Of a stretch of DNA of 64,000 bases, positions 42,789 through 52,911 are shown one piece after another. Source of the stretch: Desulfovibrio sp. (GTDB lineage: Bacteria > Desulfobacterota > Desulfovibrionia > Desulfovibrionales > Desulfovibrionaceae); NCBI RefSeq assembly GCF_009712225.1, contig NZ_WASP01000010.1, positions 193,586 to 257,585 of the forward strand, read 5' to 3'. A model generated the notes under the pieces. The model did not search any database. It was not told the origin of the DNA and saw only the letters and a list, made by a program, of their open reading frames with translations. A program made the translations under genes and the position numbers. Position 1 is the first letter of the stretch. Every line of letters starts with the position of its first letter.

Positions 42789-44781
42789 TTACTCCACTGA
42801 GGCGCGGACGATTGCGGCAGCCACAACCATATTTTTCAACGACGGGTATGCTTCATCCCATTGCCTTGTTTTCAGGCCACAATCCGGGTTAACCCACAGT
42901 CTCTCCGCTGGAATGTGCCTAAGTGCGCGTGCAGCAGTTCGGCCATTTCTTCCGTTGCGGGCACTCGCGGGCTGTGGATGTCGTACACGCCCGGGCCGAC
43001 CTCGTTGGCGTAGTTAAACCTCTCGAAAGCATCCAGAAGCTCCATACCGCTGCGGCTGGATTCAATGCTGATGACATCGGCGTCCATTTGGGCAATCCAC
43101 GGCAGAATGGCATTGAACTCGCTGTAGCACATGTGCGTGTGTATCTGCGTGCTGTCGGCAACGCCCGAGGTAGCCAATCTGAAAGCATCCACAGCCCAGT
43201 GAAAATAGTCTTCTGCTGCCGCACGAGTCAGGGGCATGCCCTCGCGCAGGGCGGCTTCGTCTATCTGGATGATGCGCACTCCGGCCTTTTCCAGATCAAG
43301 AACCTCGTCACGGATTGCAAGGGCAATCTGTTTGCACACATCTGCCCGGCGAAGATCCTTTCGCACAAAGCTCCAGCACAGGATAGTCACCGGGCCGGTG
43401 AGCTTGCCCTTGACCGGCTTTTGCGTGAGCGACTGTGCATATCGTATCCAGTCTATGGTCATGGGCTGTTTGCGGTACACATCACCGTAGATTACGGGTG
43501 GTTTGACGCAGCGGCTGCCGTAGCTCTGCACCCAGCCGTTCTGCGTAAAACAGAAGCCGCCCAGTTGTTGACCAAAGTATTCAACCATGTCGTTGCGTTC
43601 CGCTTCGCCATGCACCAGCACGTCCAGCCCCAGCTGTTCCTGCTTTTCTATGCACTGACAAATCTCACGTTGCATGGCTGCCATGTATACGGCTTCGCTT
43701 ATGCTACCGTTTTTGCAGTCGCGCCGGATTGTGCGTATTTCTGCAGTTTGAGGGAATGAACCAATGGTCGTAGTGGGCAAATGAGGCAAGGCAAGCCAGC
43801 CTTGCGCTTCTTTGCGGGAGGGATAGCTGGATTGGCGGGACAATTGCGCCGAAGTGACAGCAGCCCGCTGCCGCACCGCTCCAATATGCAGATCAGGGTG
43901 AGTAGCGACTTCTTGCCGATCTGCGATTCTGTTCAGGATTTTTTGCGAGGTCGCTTGCTCGGCAATTCTGCCAAGGGCTGCAACTTCCGCGCATTTTTGC
44001 ACTGCAAAGGCCATGCGCCCGCGTATGTGCACTGGGAGGGCTGTTTCCGCATCTATATCTACGGGCGAGTGCAGCAAAGAGCAACTTGAACCGAGCAAAA
44101 CCCGTTCGCTGCCCAAAGCTGCTGTAGCCTGCTCAATGCACGGCAATATCCGGGAAAAATCCGCCTTCCAGATATTGCGCCCGTTCACGACTCCAAGCGA
44201 AAGCGCCATATTGTCAGGGATGGCGGCCAGGATATTGCCCAGTTCATCCCTGCCTCGTACCATATCCACATGCAGCACCGCACAGCCGGATTCCAACGCC
44301 AGAGGGAAATTTTTTTCAAGCGATCCAAAGTATGTTGTGACCATCAGCCTGTTACTGCTGGCGGCGTTGAGACCAGCGTATGTTTCGGTTAAGCGCCTGA
44401 CCGCAGCCGGGGGCAGCAACTCTGTACTCAGCACGGGTTCTTCTATCTGGATACTGTCGCAGAGAGGGGCGAGCGAGGCCAACAGATCGGCGTACGCCAT
44501 GGCAATGCCCTCAAGCTGCGCCCATTTGAGAGTTTCATCCTGAGATTTTGCCAGTAGCAGCCAGGTAAACGGACCGATCAGGGTTGGCTTGGGCGAAAAA
44601 ACCAGATCATGTGCAAGTAGGGTGTCCGCAAGTACAGGGTGCTCACCCGGATGCCATGGTGTACTGTCTGTAATTTCTGGTACGAGGTAGCAGAACGGGA
44701 TCCGTTCCAGAAAGACTCGAGGGCCTGCTTCAGCTCTCTTTGCCTGCCGATTGAGGGAAACCCGAGGATGTGGGTTTTTAT
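42789..44781 (-). pseudogene. metE: Cobalamin-independent methionine synthase, multiply broken
   Basis: MetE transfers methyl from 5-methyltetrahydropteroyl-triglutamate to homocysteine. The N-terminus is recognisable (KTHILGFPSIGRQRELKQAL), but its start codon is ATA (44781-44779), seven bases after a perfect AGGAG. At about 44655-44680 the frame shifts and roughly 90-100 codons of the N-terminal domain are missing. A long intact frame (to 42872) then covers most of the protein, including GSFPQTAEIRTIRRD, HGEAERNDMVEYFG and the zinc-ligand HTHMCY. Near 42925 a one-base loss moves the end, with NPDCGL and its zinc-ligand cysteine, into another frame that closes at 42789. A functional enzyme cannot be made. 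Confidence 0.9.
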
Positions 44782-45078
44782 AGGGATGCTCCTTTCAATA
44801 AATGTTGAAAGAGCAGTCCATTTCACGTTCATCCAGAACCGGATGCGTGAAATCCGATAGGCCGGGCATTTGCCTGCACGCGAGACAGTACTGCCACGCT
44901 GCGCCAGTCGCAGCAATTGTGACAAGTCGTCTCCTAGCTTCCGGCCTGTGTCAGTCAGGCCTACCCATCTGCTGCAAACCGTGACCATGACTCAGGTAAT
45001 GCCGATTACAGTTGCGCGCCCGCGGCAGGTTTTCACGGCCTTCCGTTTTTTATCACAATATCTAAATAAATTGATATT

Positions 45079-45378
45079 GATGTCCAGCCATTCTGTCAAT
45101 GCAACTATTCTGTTGAGTCAGGAGATTTTGGCGGAGAAAATAGGAATCACACAACAGGCTCTGGCTCGGATGGAACAGGGGGAAATTGCCCCCAAGCTTA
45201 TCAAGCTACCCGAATTGGCTGGAGCCCTGCAATGTACGGTTGCGAATTTGTACCATCTCCTAAAGGAGACGTGCTTGGGGCCAGTAGCCGACTACAGGCC
45301 ACGTTAGAAGGAGTTCCTGCTCATAAACAAGAAGCCTTTATTCAGCAAATTTGGCTGACGGTTGAACTGATGCGATGA
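45079..45378 (+). pseudogene. XRE-family regulator pseudogene
   Basis: The middle part reads LSQEILAEKIGITQQALARM followed by EQGEIAPKLIKLPELAGALQ, a Cro/C1-type helix-turn-helix. The first helix is missing or scrambled before 45110. Near 45255 the frame changes: the continuation SPKGDVLGASSRLQATLEGV is in another frame and ends at TGA 45376-45378. At least one frameshift is therefore present. It is divergent from the dead metE gene. Confidence 0.75.
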
Positions 45379-45834
45379 GTGGATCATTCTCACCGCATAC
45401 AGTTTGGATTGGTGCCAACTCAATTACCGGAAAGGAGTACATGCCGTTTCCGGTTTATTTATGTAACCTTCGTCAAACAGCTATCTTTCTATGAACTAGC
45501 TGAATTACTTACCGAACATTGAAAGAAAGCATTGATCAACTTGGTGGCAGCGACTGCCGGAGTAATGAATTTGATGAATAAAAAATGAAGGTGAGTATTG
45601 CTCGTGAAGCCAACACTCACCTTTTCTATACTTATAACGGAGCGATAGAGTATTCTAATAGGGCGCTCAACCTACATAAACCCTTGATAATTTTTCTTAT
45701 GATCTAGCTATCCATGAAGTTGGGCATATCAACCTCAGCGAGATCAGTGATTGTTAGTTGTCATGCTTTTTTTATCCTTGATGAAGATGGCACCATTGAC
45801 CCCTAGGGGCTATATTCTATGGTTCTAGTTTTAG
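45379..45834. other. Intergenic segment without a supported gene
   Basis: Apart from the terminator-like hairpin at 45588 no gene or clear signal is visible. Short frames here have no ribosome-binding site or protein character. Confidence 0.5.
45588..45627 (+). terminator. Terminator-like hairpin
   Basis: AAGGTGAGTATTG pairs with CAACACTCACCTT over 13 positions with one mismatch and is followed by TTCT. It lies in a gene-free stretch downstream of the broken XRE gene. Confidence 0.6.
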
Positions 45835-46041
45835 TCAGGTAACTGCCAGCATAGACTGCGTTGTTCTTCTGCTGTTCAAGTCATCTGAGTTTCTGTCGAT
45901 CATGATACCCTTTTGTCCGTTACTCTCTGAAAAATGAACAAGTCCATCATTGTCGGTGTCAATCTTGTTTTTTACTTGCTTGTTAAGGTCAGAGAAAATC
46001 AAATAACCACTCTGGATGGCATTGCCATTAGCTAGTGGCAT
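45835..46041 (-). pseudogene. Fragment of a Ca-binding repeat protein (EF-hand loop)
   Basis: The 68-residue frame contains DTDNDGLVHFSE, a textbook 12-residue EF-hand/dockerin-type calcium loop, preceded by NGNAIQSGYLIFSDLNKQ. The minus-strand DNA just upstream (46042-46110) continues the same character in another frame with stops. It looks like a leftover of a large extracellular repeat or RTX-like protein; no complete gene is present. Confidence 0.35.
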
Positions 46042-46181
46042 GAGATGGTAATGAGATTTTGGCCTCTGGAGAGGCTCGCTCTGTTGTTACAATGGCTTCA
46101 AGGGGCACAAAAATTCCAAAATCAGCAACATCCGAGCCTGCTGTCAAATCCCGCTCGCACGACTACTGAGCCTGCCGCCTG

Positions 46182-48116
46182 TCAATCCGCACAGACTGCA
46201 TGCGCTGAGCTCTGCAAAAAACCTTCAAGCATCAGCACATTCCAGATGGGATAGGCAAAATTTTCGCCTGCGAGGTGCCGCTGCCAAGAAGGCAGAATGG
46301 CTTCTGGCCGCAAAAGGCCCTGCCCTTTCATTGTGTGCGGGTCAAGCAGGCTTTGCGCCCAGTCTTTCAGCGGGCCGCGCAACCAATGGTCGATGGGCAC
46401 CCCAAAGCCCATCTTGGGGCGCTCAAAGAGCTGGCGTGGCACGTATTGCGACAATACTTCACGCAGCACTATTTTGCCGAGTCCATTGCGAACCTTCATA
46501 TCTGCGGGCAACCGCCACGCATGTTCAAACAGGCGGTGATCCAGTAATGGCACGCGCACTTCCAGGGAAACGGCCATGCTGGCTCTATCCACCTTGACGA
46601 GGATATCATCTGGCAAATAGCAAAGGGTATCTGCAGCCTGCATCTGGCTCACCTTACCGGCGAGCGCGTCGAGAAATCCTCTGTCGTCAAGCACGTCATG
46701 GGGTTCGCTTCCGCCAACCACAAGGTCTCCCGGCGCAGGCCAGTGCGTGAGGCACACCTGCCGATAACGCGACAAATAGTCAACGTAATGGCGCTCTACC
46801 ATGCGTGTAAGCCTGCCGACAAAGTCTTGCTTATACCGGGCAGGAGCACACCTCGCAATGAGTTGCAGCAGGGATGCGGGCGTGCGCTGCAAAATGTCCG
46901 AAGCCAGCTTCCAAAACTTTTTTTCAATGGAGCTTGTATCCTCAAAGAGGAAATAGCGGGCATATCCAGCAAAAACCTCATCCCCTCCATCACCAGACAG
47001 GGCCACAGTCACATGCTTGCGCGTCATGGCTGAAAGCAGGTAGGTGGGCAACTGGGATGAGTCACCAAAAGGCTCGTCATACATGCTTGCCAGCTGTGGA
47101 ATGACATCCCATGCATCCTTGGGTTCCATGTAAAGTTCGGTATGATCTGCGCCCAAATGCGTTGCAATGGCTTTAGCGTAGGGGGCTTCATCGTATTCCG
47201 ACTCGGAAAAACCTATGGAAAAGGTACGCACGCGTTGTGATGTTTGCGCCTGCATGAGCGCAACCACGAGTGAGGAGTCAATGCCGCCGGAAAGAAAAGC
47301 CCCCAGCGATACATCCGCCACCATACGCCTTTTTACCGCATCTCTGAGCATCCGGTGTGTAGATTCCACCAGCTCGTTATGGCTAGCTCGATACAGAGTG
47401 CGCTGCCCTTCCCGCATCTTTTCACGCGCGTCCCAATAGACGTGCTCCTGAGTGGTTCCGCTGGCATCGATTTGCAGCAGGCTGCCCGGCAACAATTTGT
47501 ATACCTGTGAAAAAATTGAAATAGGCCCATGAATGTAACCATAGCGCAAAAATTGTGTTACTGCCTGACGGTTGATATCCGCCTTCCAATGGGGGTGCTT
47601 GTAAAGTGCTTTCAGCTCCGAGGCAAAGCCCCACACACCTTGAAAACATGCATAGTAAAGAGGTTTTACTCCCAATCGGTCGCGCACAAGGCTTAGCTGC
47701 CGCTTTTCTGCATCCCAAAAGGCAAAAGCAAACATGCCGATCATGCGTGGAACAAAGGCCTCCACACCATGCAAGGCGCAGCCCTTAAGCACCACCTCGG
47801 TGTCGGAAGTTCCATCAAAAGAAACACCCTGCTGGTGTAATTCACTACGTAGTTCTTCTGCGTTGTAGATTTCGCCATTGTAGGCGATGACATGGCGGCC
47901 ATGCCCAGTCTGCATGGGTTGCGCACCAGTGGGTGAAAGATCACGGATGGACAGGCGCTTGTGCCCAAGCCCTATACCGTGAACGGGATCGGCCCATAAG
48001 CCTTCAGCATCTGGTCCACGATGGGCCAGCGTTTTAGTCATTCCTTCCAACGAAACCTGCAAACGTTCTGCATTAATATTCGCAGAAGGTGAGAACAACC
48101 CTGCAATGCCGCACAT
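46182..48116 (-). CDS. asnB: AsnB-type glutamine amidotransferase of the polysaccharide cluster (1)
   Basis: The 644-aa protein has the glutaminase nucleophile Cys2 directly after the start (MCGIAGLF), the LAHRGPDAEG and YNGEIYN motifs, and a synthetase domain with the pyrophosphate loop LSGGIDSSL near 255 and LSGDGGDEVFAGY. Such enzymes convert aspartate to asparagine, but in O-antigen or capsule clusters relatives amidate uronic-acid sugars. A second AsnB gene at 54303 in the same cluster makes the sugar role more likely. It is the most downstream gene of the minus-strand unit; the next gene upstream ends nine bases before its start. Confidence 0.9.
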   Translation of the reverse strand: MCGIAGLFSPSANINAERLQVSLEGMTKTLAHRGPDAEGLWADPVHGIGLGHKRLSIRDLSPTGAQPMQTGHGRHVIAYNGEIYNAEELRSELHQQGVSFDGTSDTEVVLKGCALHGVEAFVPRMIGMFAFAFWDAEKRQLSLVRDRLGVKPLYYACFQGVWGFASELKALYKHPHWKADINRQAVTQFLRYGYIHGPISIFSQVYKLLPGSLLQIDASGTTQEHVYWDAREKMREGQRTLYRASHNELVESTHRMLRDAVKRRMVADVSLGAFLSGGIDSSLVVALMQAQTSQRVRTFSIGFSESEYDEAPYAKAIATHLGADHTELYMEPKDAWDVIPQLASMYDEPFGDSSQLPTYLLSAMTRKHVTVALSGDGGDEVFAGYARYFLFEDTSSIEKKFWKLASDILQRTPASLLQLIARCAPARYKQDFVGRLTRMVERHYVDYLSRYRQVCLTHWPAPGDLVVGGSEPHDVLDDRGFLDALAGKVSQMQAADTLCYLPDDILVKVDRASMAVSLEVRVPLLDHRLFEHAWRLPADMKVRNGLGKIVLREVLSQYVPRQLFERPKMGFGVPIDHWLRGPLKDWAQSLLDPHTMKGQGLLRPEAILPSWQRHLAGENFAYPIWNVLMLEGFLQSSAHAVCAD

Positions 48117-48125
48117 ACATCACCC

Positions 48126-49037
48126 TTATGTTGTTAACCAGCGCATTCCCGGTTTGCCAAAGCCAGAGCGCCAGCATCGCCATAAACGATGTATGCGCGG
48201 GGCATAGGGCATCTGTGCCCAACCTTGAACAATTTCCCGTTGCGCCGTGTCCATCCTGTCCGCATATCGTTTAAAAAATTCCGCAGCCTGTTCTTGCGTG
48301 CGCTGTGCATTTTTCTGGCTGTCCAGCAGCATTTGCCGCAGACCTCGTTTTTTTGGGATGCCAAGCACATTGGCGCTGTGCTGTCGGTAAGCCACAAGCG
48401 GCTCTGGCATGCAGCGAGCCACGCCAAAACAGCAGGCGACAAGCAGCAGCCACCAGTCATGCATAAAAATGTTTTCGCCTTGCGGCAGGGGAAGGGCTAG
48501 GCGGCGTAATGCCGCGTTGCCCATACATGTGCAGCCCAAAGCGGGTGACATGACTAGTGATTGCCGCAATGTTTGCCCCCATCCACGCGGGATGCCCATT
48601 TGATGCAAAAAAGATGGAGTAACCGTTCGTCCATTTTCATCTATGCAGTGCGCGTCAGAATACAGCAGTATGGGGCATTCCTTTCCGTGTTGCTGTTCAA
48701 GGCGACACATGAGGCAGTATTGCTGCTCAAGCTTGTTTGCAAACCAGATGTCATCCTGATCCGCCAAGGCAAAATATGCGCTTTCGCCTTGGCTGGAATG
48801 CGTCATGAGGGCGTTAACATTGCCCACAACACCTAGTCGTGGCCCGCACTGCGTTTGTATGCGAGCATGTTGACGCGCGTACCGCTCTAGAATCATTGGG
48901 GTTGCGTCGGAAGAGCCATCATCTCTCACGTGCAGTCGAACAGCAGCCCCCTTTTGTTCCAGTATTGAATCCAGCATAGAGGCCAAAAAGCGCGCGCCAT
49001 TGTATGCTGGCATGAGCACGTCAATGATGGGTTCCAT
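48126..49037 (-). CDS. Family 2 glycosyltransferase
   Basis: Starting at ATG 49037, which overlaps the upstream stop by four bases, the 303-aa protein is a GT-A enzyme. It has DVLMPAYNGARFLASMLDSI, the first Asp pair in RDDGSSDATP, the ALADQDDIW (DXD) motif and a WLLLVACCFG hydrophobic patch. The rhamnosyltransferase-like LADQDDIW pattern is typical of O-antigen enzymes. It would add one sugar to the lipid-linked repeat on the cytoplasmic face. Donor sugar cannot be read from sequence. Confidence 0.88.
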   Translation of the reverse strand: MEPIIDVLMPAYNGARFLASMLDSILEQKGAAVRLHVRDDGSSDATPMILERYARQHARIQTQCGPRLGVVGNVNALMTHSSQGESAYFALADQDDIWFANKLEQQYCLMCRLEQQHGKECPILLYSDAHCIDENGRTVTPSFLHQMGIPRGWGQTLRQSLVMSPALGCTCMGNAALRRLALPLPQGENIFMHDWWLLLVACCFGVARCMPEPLVAYRQHSANVLGIPKKRGLRQMLLDSQKNAQRTQEQAAEFFKRYADRMDTAQREIVQGWAQMPYAPRIHRLWRCWRSGFGKPGMRWLTT

Positions 49038-50854
49038 CAGGCTCTCCGTCGAAATGACGAACGCGCCAACATCCACAACCGGCGAAACAGGGAAGGGTGC
49101 ACTGTTGGTATGAGGTATAAATTCCCTTGGTCATGAAACAGAATGTGTTCAAAGCCACACTGATTGAGACCGTTGCGGATTTTTGCTTCGCAGCACGCGT
49201 TGTCAAGAAAAACTGCTGTGCGACAGTGCGGAATGCTGTTTTTTAACGAGGTCCAATCACTGGCAATGTGCCAATCAAAGTTGATAGTGTTCTTGTCTGC
49301 ATCTGCAATTTGTTGGGGGCATACCCTCACCGAGCCGTCAGGGAGAATGGAGTTTTCTTTTGAAGAAAAATGTCTTGAAAAACAAACGACAGGCTCATGG
49401 TGCTCTGAAAAATATTTTTTCAGGCCAACCCAGGCAATTGCTTCTGCAATGGGAAGTTCGGCAGCCAGAGAGGACAGGTCGTGCGTTGCTGGGTTTTCGG
49501 ATTTGTGTGGCAGGCCTATGAGGTCCAACATCTTGTCACCCATAGCTGCATGGCTGAATTTTTTTTGGATAAATTCTCGTCCGGCTTGTCCCATGCTCTG
49601 GCGCAGCGCAGCGTTATCCAACAATTCTGCACAGTGGGCCATCAGGGTCTCCTTGTCTCCTCTGGGAGCAAGCAAGGCTGTTTTACCATCCTGAACGGCT
49701 TCTGGAATTCCGCCAACCCTGGTGGCCACCACGGGCAGCGCGGCGGCTTGCGCCTCCAGCACAACATTGGGCAGGCCTTCGTTATTTGAGGTAAGCAAGA
49801 GTAAGTCTGCACAATGCATCAGATCCACCACGTCTTCCCGCCGCCCCAGAAGGCGCACGACATTTTGAAGGCCATGGCGTTTCAGAGCATGGCGAACTTC
49901 ATGCTCATATGGTCCCTGCCCTGCGTGTAGCACTAGTAAATCTGGAAATCTGGCGTGCAGGTCGCGTACTATTTCCAGAAACAGATGGAAATTTTTTTCC
50001 TTGGTCCAGCGAAAAACTCCAAGAATAATCTTTTTCCCTGGCTCAATGCCCAGACTTTGGCGTATGGCCTGTCTGCGTTGTGGAAGTGGTACTTCAGGAA
50101 TACTGACTGCGTTGCGGATAGTAGTAACGCGACTGCTGTCAATGCCAAGCCATTGTGCATAATCGTCGCAACCAGCCCTGGAGTTGCCGGTCAAAACCAC
50201 ACGGGGTGAGGCAATGAGTTCCTTATACTGCGGAAGCAACCATTCTGAATAGATATAGGGAAAATGTGATGGATTTACGCTTCTGAAGGACATCAGTACC
50301 TTTTGCGTCCCTGTCAGGAGTGCAGCAGTGGTTCCAATGATATTTGTTTGATCCAGTTGGCAGAGCACATGGGTTGGGCGCAGATATAGAATAGCTAGGA
50401 GAGTTGCACACAAAGGATAGGGAAACTCTTGCGCGGTGCAAGTTAAGGCGGTGTTTAAAGATACCTTCATGGTATCCAGGCCCATCAGTTGCACGTTGTC
50501 ATGTATCAGCGGCACATAATGCCCGCACTCTCCAGTGATTACGTCCACCAGAAGGGTTACTCTATATCCTCGCGAAGCCAATTCATTGGCAAGATAACAC
50601 CATTGACGTTCAGCGCCCCCACTGCAGAGAGTTCCCGTATATAGTAAGAGATGCGTTGAGGTTTGCTCTGGAGCATGTCTTGCCGTATTTATGATGTCAC
50701 GCAATTTTTCGGCATAGCTCTTACTGTTTATAGCTGGAACGCCTTGCACCTTGAATGGTGCAAGGCGCGCAGCATTCAAGAGGAAATGTGCCAGTGGGAG
50801 TAAACACGGAGCGTATTGCGTCAGAAAAAAACGAATACGGTGCAATGGCTTCAT
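49037..50854 (-). CDS. Family 4 glycosyltransferase with an unassigned C-terminal domain
   Basis: ATG 50854 overlaps the upstream stop by four bases (605 aa). Residues 60-430 form a GT-B fold: TGTLCSGGAERQWCYLANEL, then GVFRWTKEKNFHLFLEIVRD and the donor-site NNEGLPNVVLEAQAAALPVV. About 170 further residues follow, with a cysteine- and histidine-containing segment (FSRHFSSKENSILPDG, FLDNACCEAKIRNGLN) of no recognised family. The extension suggests a bifunctional or partner-binding enzyme. Its GT part resembles N-acetylgalactosamine-type GT4 enzymes. Confidence 0.85.
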   Translation of the reverse strand: MKPLHRIRFFLTQYAPCLLPLAHFLLNAARLAPFKVQGVPAINSKSYAEKLRDIINTARHAPEQTSTHLLLYTGTLCSGGAERQWCYLANELASRGYRVTLLVDVITGECGHYVPLIHDNVQLMGLDTMKVSLNTALTCTAQEFPYPLCATLLAILYLRPTHVLCQLDQTNIIGTTAALLTGTQKVLMSFRSVNPSHFPYIYSEWLLPQYKELIASPRVVLTGNSRAGCDDYAQWLGIDSSRVTTIRNAVSIPEVPLPQRRQAIRQSLGIEPGKKIILGVFRWTKEKNFHLFLEIVRDLHARFPDLLVLHAGQGPYEHEVRHALKRHGLQNVVRLLGRREDVVDLMHCADLLLLTSNNEGLPNVVLEAQAAALPVVATRVGGIPEAVQDGKTALLAPRGDKETLMAHCAELLDNAALRQSMGQAGREFIQKKFSHAAMGDKMLDLIGLPHKSENPATHDLSSLAAELPIAEAIAWVGLKKYFSEHHEPVVCFSRHFSSKENSILPDGSVRVCPQQIADADKNTINFDWHIASDWTSLKNSIPHCRTAVFLDNACCEAKIRNGLNQCGFEHILFHDQGNLYLIPTVHPSLFRRLWMLARSSFRRRA

Positions 50855-51624
50855 CGCTGTACCTTGTAGCCTATGGTGTGGTATATACAATTTCGCAAAA
50901 CTATGGCCAGAAGCTTTGCAAGCTGCAACGGGTGTTGCATGTATAGTTTTTTATGGTTGAGCATCAGTCTTGTATAGCTATAAAGAGAATGCGACAGCTT
51001 CGCGCGCAGCTGTGTTGTCATGGAGACTTCTGCAATACGATAAAAATAAACAAGTCCGTCAAGGCGCGTTACTGCCCCCCCCTGCTCAAGCAAGGAAACC
51101 CAGAAATCCCAGTCTTCAAGGCCATAACGCATGTTGGTTTTATACCCGCCAACCATTTCCCAGTGCATTTTCCGAAAGAATGCCGCATGAAAAATCACAT
51201 TGCGCGTCAACATGCGTCGCAAAGAAGCAGGCGGTAAGTTCCAACGTCCGCTTGCCGCTCCCATAAATTCAGCTTCCCCATAGACAATGCCTACTTGCGG
51301 ATTTGCGTCAAGCTCTGCAACCGCCCGCCGTACATAATCTTTTGCAATGGCATCATCGGCGTCGAGGGGCAGTATGTATTGTCCCCGCGCCATGGCGATG
51401 CCGTTATTGCGTGCGCTGCTCAGGCCCTGATTGTCGGTATGCAGCACATGAATGTGGGGCAAGGTATATGTCTGTAACACCTCGAGAGTTGCGATGTCTG
51501 TGGAACCATCATTGACTATGATGATCTCCATGTCATCATAGTCCTGATTCAATACAGATTGTATCGCCTCTTGAAGATAGTGCCCTTGATTATAGCACGG
51601 GATGACAACGCTGACGCGTGGCAT
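50851..51624 (-). CDS. Family 2 glycosyltransferase
   Basis: I choose ATG 51624 (257 aa) because GGAG lies ten bases upstream and MPRVSVVIPCYNQGHYLQEA is the usual family start; an ATG at 51663 has no such site. The GT-A motifs are VNDGSTD, QGLSSARNNGI and LPLDADDAI (DXD). C-terminal residues LEDWDFWVSLL are also typical. It starts four bases after the methyltransferase stop and overlaps the next gene by four bases. Confidence 0.88.
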   Translation of the reverse strand: MPRVSVVIPCYNQGHYLQEAIQSVLNQDYDDMEIIIVNDGSTDIATLEVLQTYTLPHIHVLHTDNQGLSSARNNGIAMARGQYILPLDADDAIAKDYVRRAVAELDANPQVGIVYGEAEFMGAASGRWNLPPASLRRMLTRNVIFHAAFFRKMHWEMVGGYKTNMRYGLEDWDFWVSLLEQGGAVTRLDGLVYFYRIAEVSMTTQLRAKLSHSLYSYTRLMLNHKKLYMQHPLQLAKLLAIVLRNCIYHTIGYKVQR

Positions 51625-51628
51625 ATGG

Positions 51629-52792
51629 CTATGGCTCCAAGCAATAGGTATACTTTCGGCCATTATGACGAGGGTCGCTCAAGTCTGAGCTGGAAAAATA
51701 CACGGCATCTTCCCAATGCAGGTATCTTCCCGATCCACTCTTTTCGATGCCAATTTGTTGCGCATGGCGATACCCAAGAGGGACGCCATCTTCGAATAGT
51801 GTTAACGTTGAACCTCGAGCTGCCTGCTCGTTGTTGCTTTTGTTCTTCAGGTGGAAAAGCTTACTGCTATACATTTGCCCGGCCTCATGGTTGAAAGGCT
51901 CGGGAAGGGGGAAAAACTGTCGGCCTGAGAGTATGACATCCCAATAATTATGGGCGCCTTTGGGCCGAAAGAGAAATTCTGTGTTACCTTCGCCAGAGTT
52001 GATCCACAAAGGCTCAAGCCCGAGCTCCTCGGTGCATAGACGAACATAATCCTGCTCTTTGACAAATTCCATTGGCCATCCGCCCATCCAATCCCGGATA
52101 TCTGTCCAGAATTCCATACCCCTAGCTTGCTTGTAGGAGAGGATATCGCGCGCAAGGCGTATTCCTGCTTTCGCTAATTTAAGTGGGTTGCGGCGCATAG
52201 GTGCTAAAAACGTACGCCATACATACCCATATTCCATATACCGTTTGCGTGCGGGGGAAGCCGCATTATAGATTTGCTTGATATGAAGCCACTGTTCTGG
52301 GGTTGGGGCATTATGCCAAGAAGCGTCTCGGTAGCTGGTATCGCTATACAAGGCCACAAAAAAAACGCCATTATCAGCGAGTGGCAATGCTGCATTGCGT
52401 ATCGCTGTCCACATGTCGCCGGTGTGGTGAAGTACTCCCCAAGAATAGACAATATCGAATTTTTCAAGTCCGCGCATAAAGTCAGTGTCCAGCACCGACC
52501 CCTGCCTCACTATCCAGTTTTCTGGCTGGCCGGCCATTTGCCATAGAGCCTTTGTGGTTTCCACCGAGTTTGTATCATAGTCAAAACTGTAAACGCTGCG
52601 GGCACCTGCTCGCCATGCAGCCAAAGAGTGCAAGCCACTACCGCACCCAATGTCCAGAAAGCTCATGCCGTGCAGTTGTTGTAGTTGTAGCGAATGTAAT
52701 AAATTTTTAGAGGCAGCTGTCGCACGCTCTTCAGAAAAATGTTTTTCGACAAAATTTTTCCAGTTTTTACCAAATCCAAAACGTTCAGACAT
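51629..52792 (-). CDS. SAM-dependent methyltransferase, long form
   Basis: ATG 52792 has GGGAG seven bases before it, supporting this start over ATG 52807 (387 aa). The N-terminal class I methyltransferase domain has motif I LDIGCGSGLHSLAAWRAGAR and post-motif FDYDTNSVE, then YSWGVLHHTG. The C-terminal ~180 residues are a separate domain with LFRPKGAHNYWDVIL, of unknown role. It probably methylates a sugar or lipid-linked glycan. Bases 52793-52911 upstream are AT-rich and hold no gene. Confidence 0.82.
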   Translation of the reverse strand: MSERFGFGKNWKNFVEKHFSEERATAASKNLLHSLQLQQLHGMSFLDIGCGSGLHSLAAWRAGARSVYSFDYDTNSVETTKALWQMAGQPENWIVRQGSVLDTDFMRGLEKFDIVYSWGVLHHTGDMWTAIRNAALPLADNGVFFVALYSDTSYRDASWHNAPTPEQWLHIKQIYNAASPARKRYMEYGYVWRTFLAPMRRNPLKLAKAGIRLARDILSYKQARGMEFWTDIRDWMGGWPMEFVKEQDYVRLCTEELGLEPLWINSGEGNTEFLFRPKGAHNYWDVILSGRQFFPLPEPFNHEAGQMYSSKLFHLKNKSNNEQAARGSTLTLFEDGVPLGYRHAQQIGIEKSGSGRYLHWEDAVYFSSSDLSDPRHNGRKYTYCLEP

Positions 52793-52911
52793 TGCATTCT
52801 CCCACATTTCGATATTAGCCTTTAAAAACAGCTAACTAAATTAGAAAATTTAAATTAATTATATAACTAATAAGATAGCAAGAAACGAAATGTTACAGCG
52901 CACAGGTATTG

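Noticed and set aside
44578-44988. 136-residue minus-strand frame as a separate gene
   Set aside because: Its middle is the MetE N-terminus (THILGFPSIG), so it is the 5' part of the broken metE, not a new gene.
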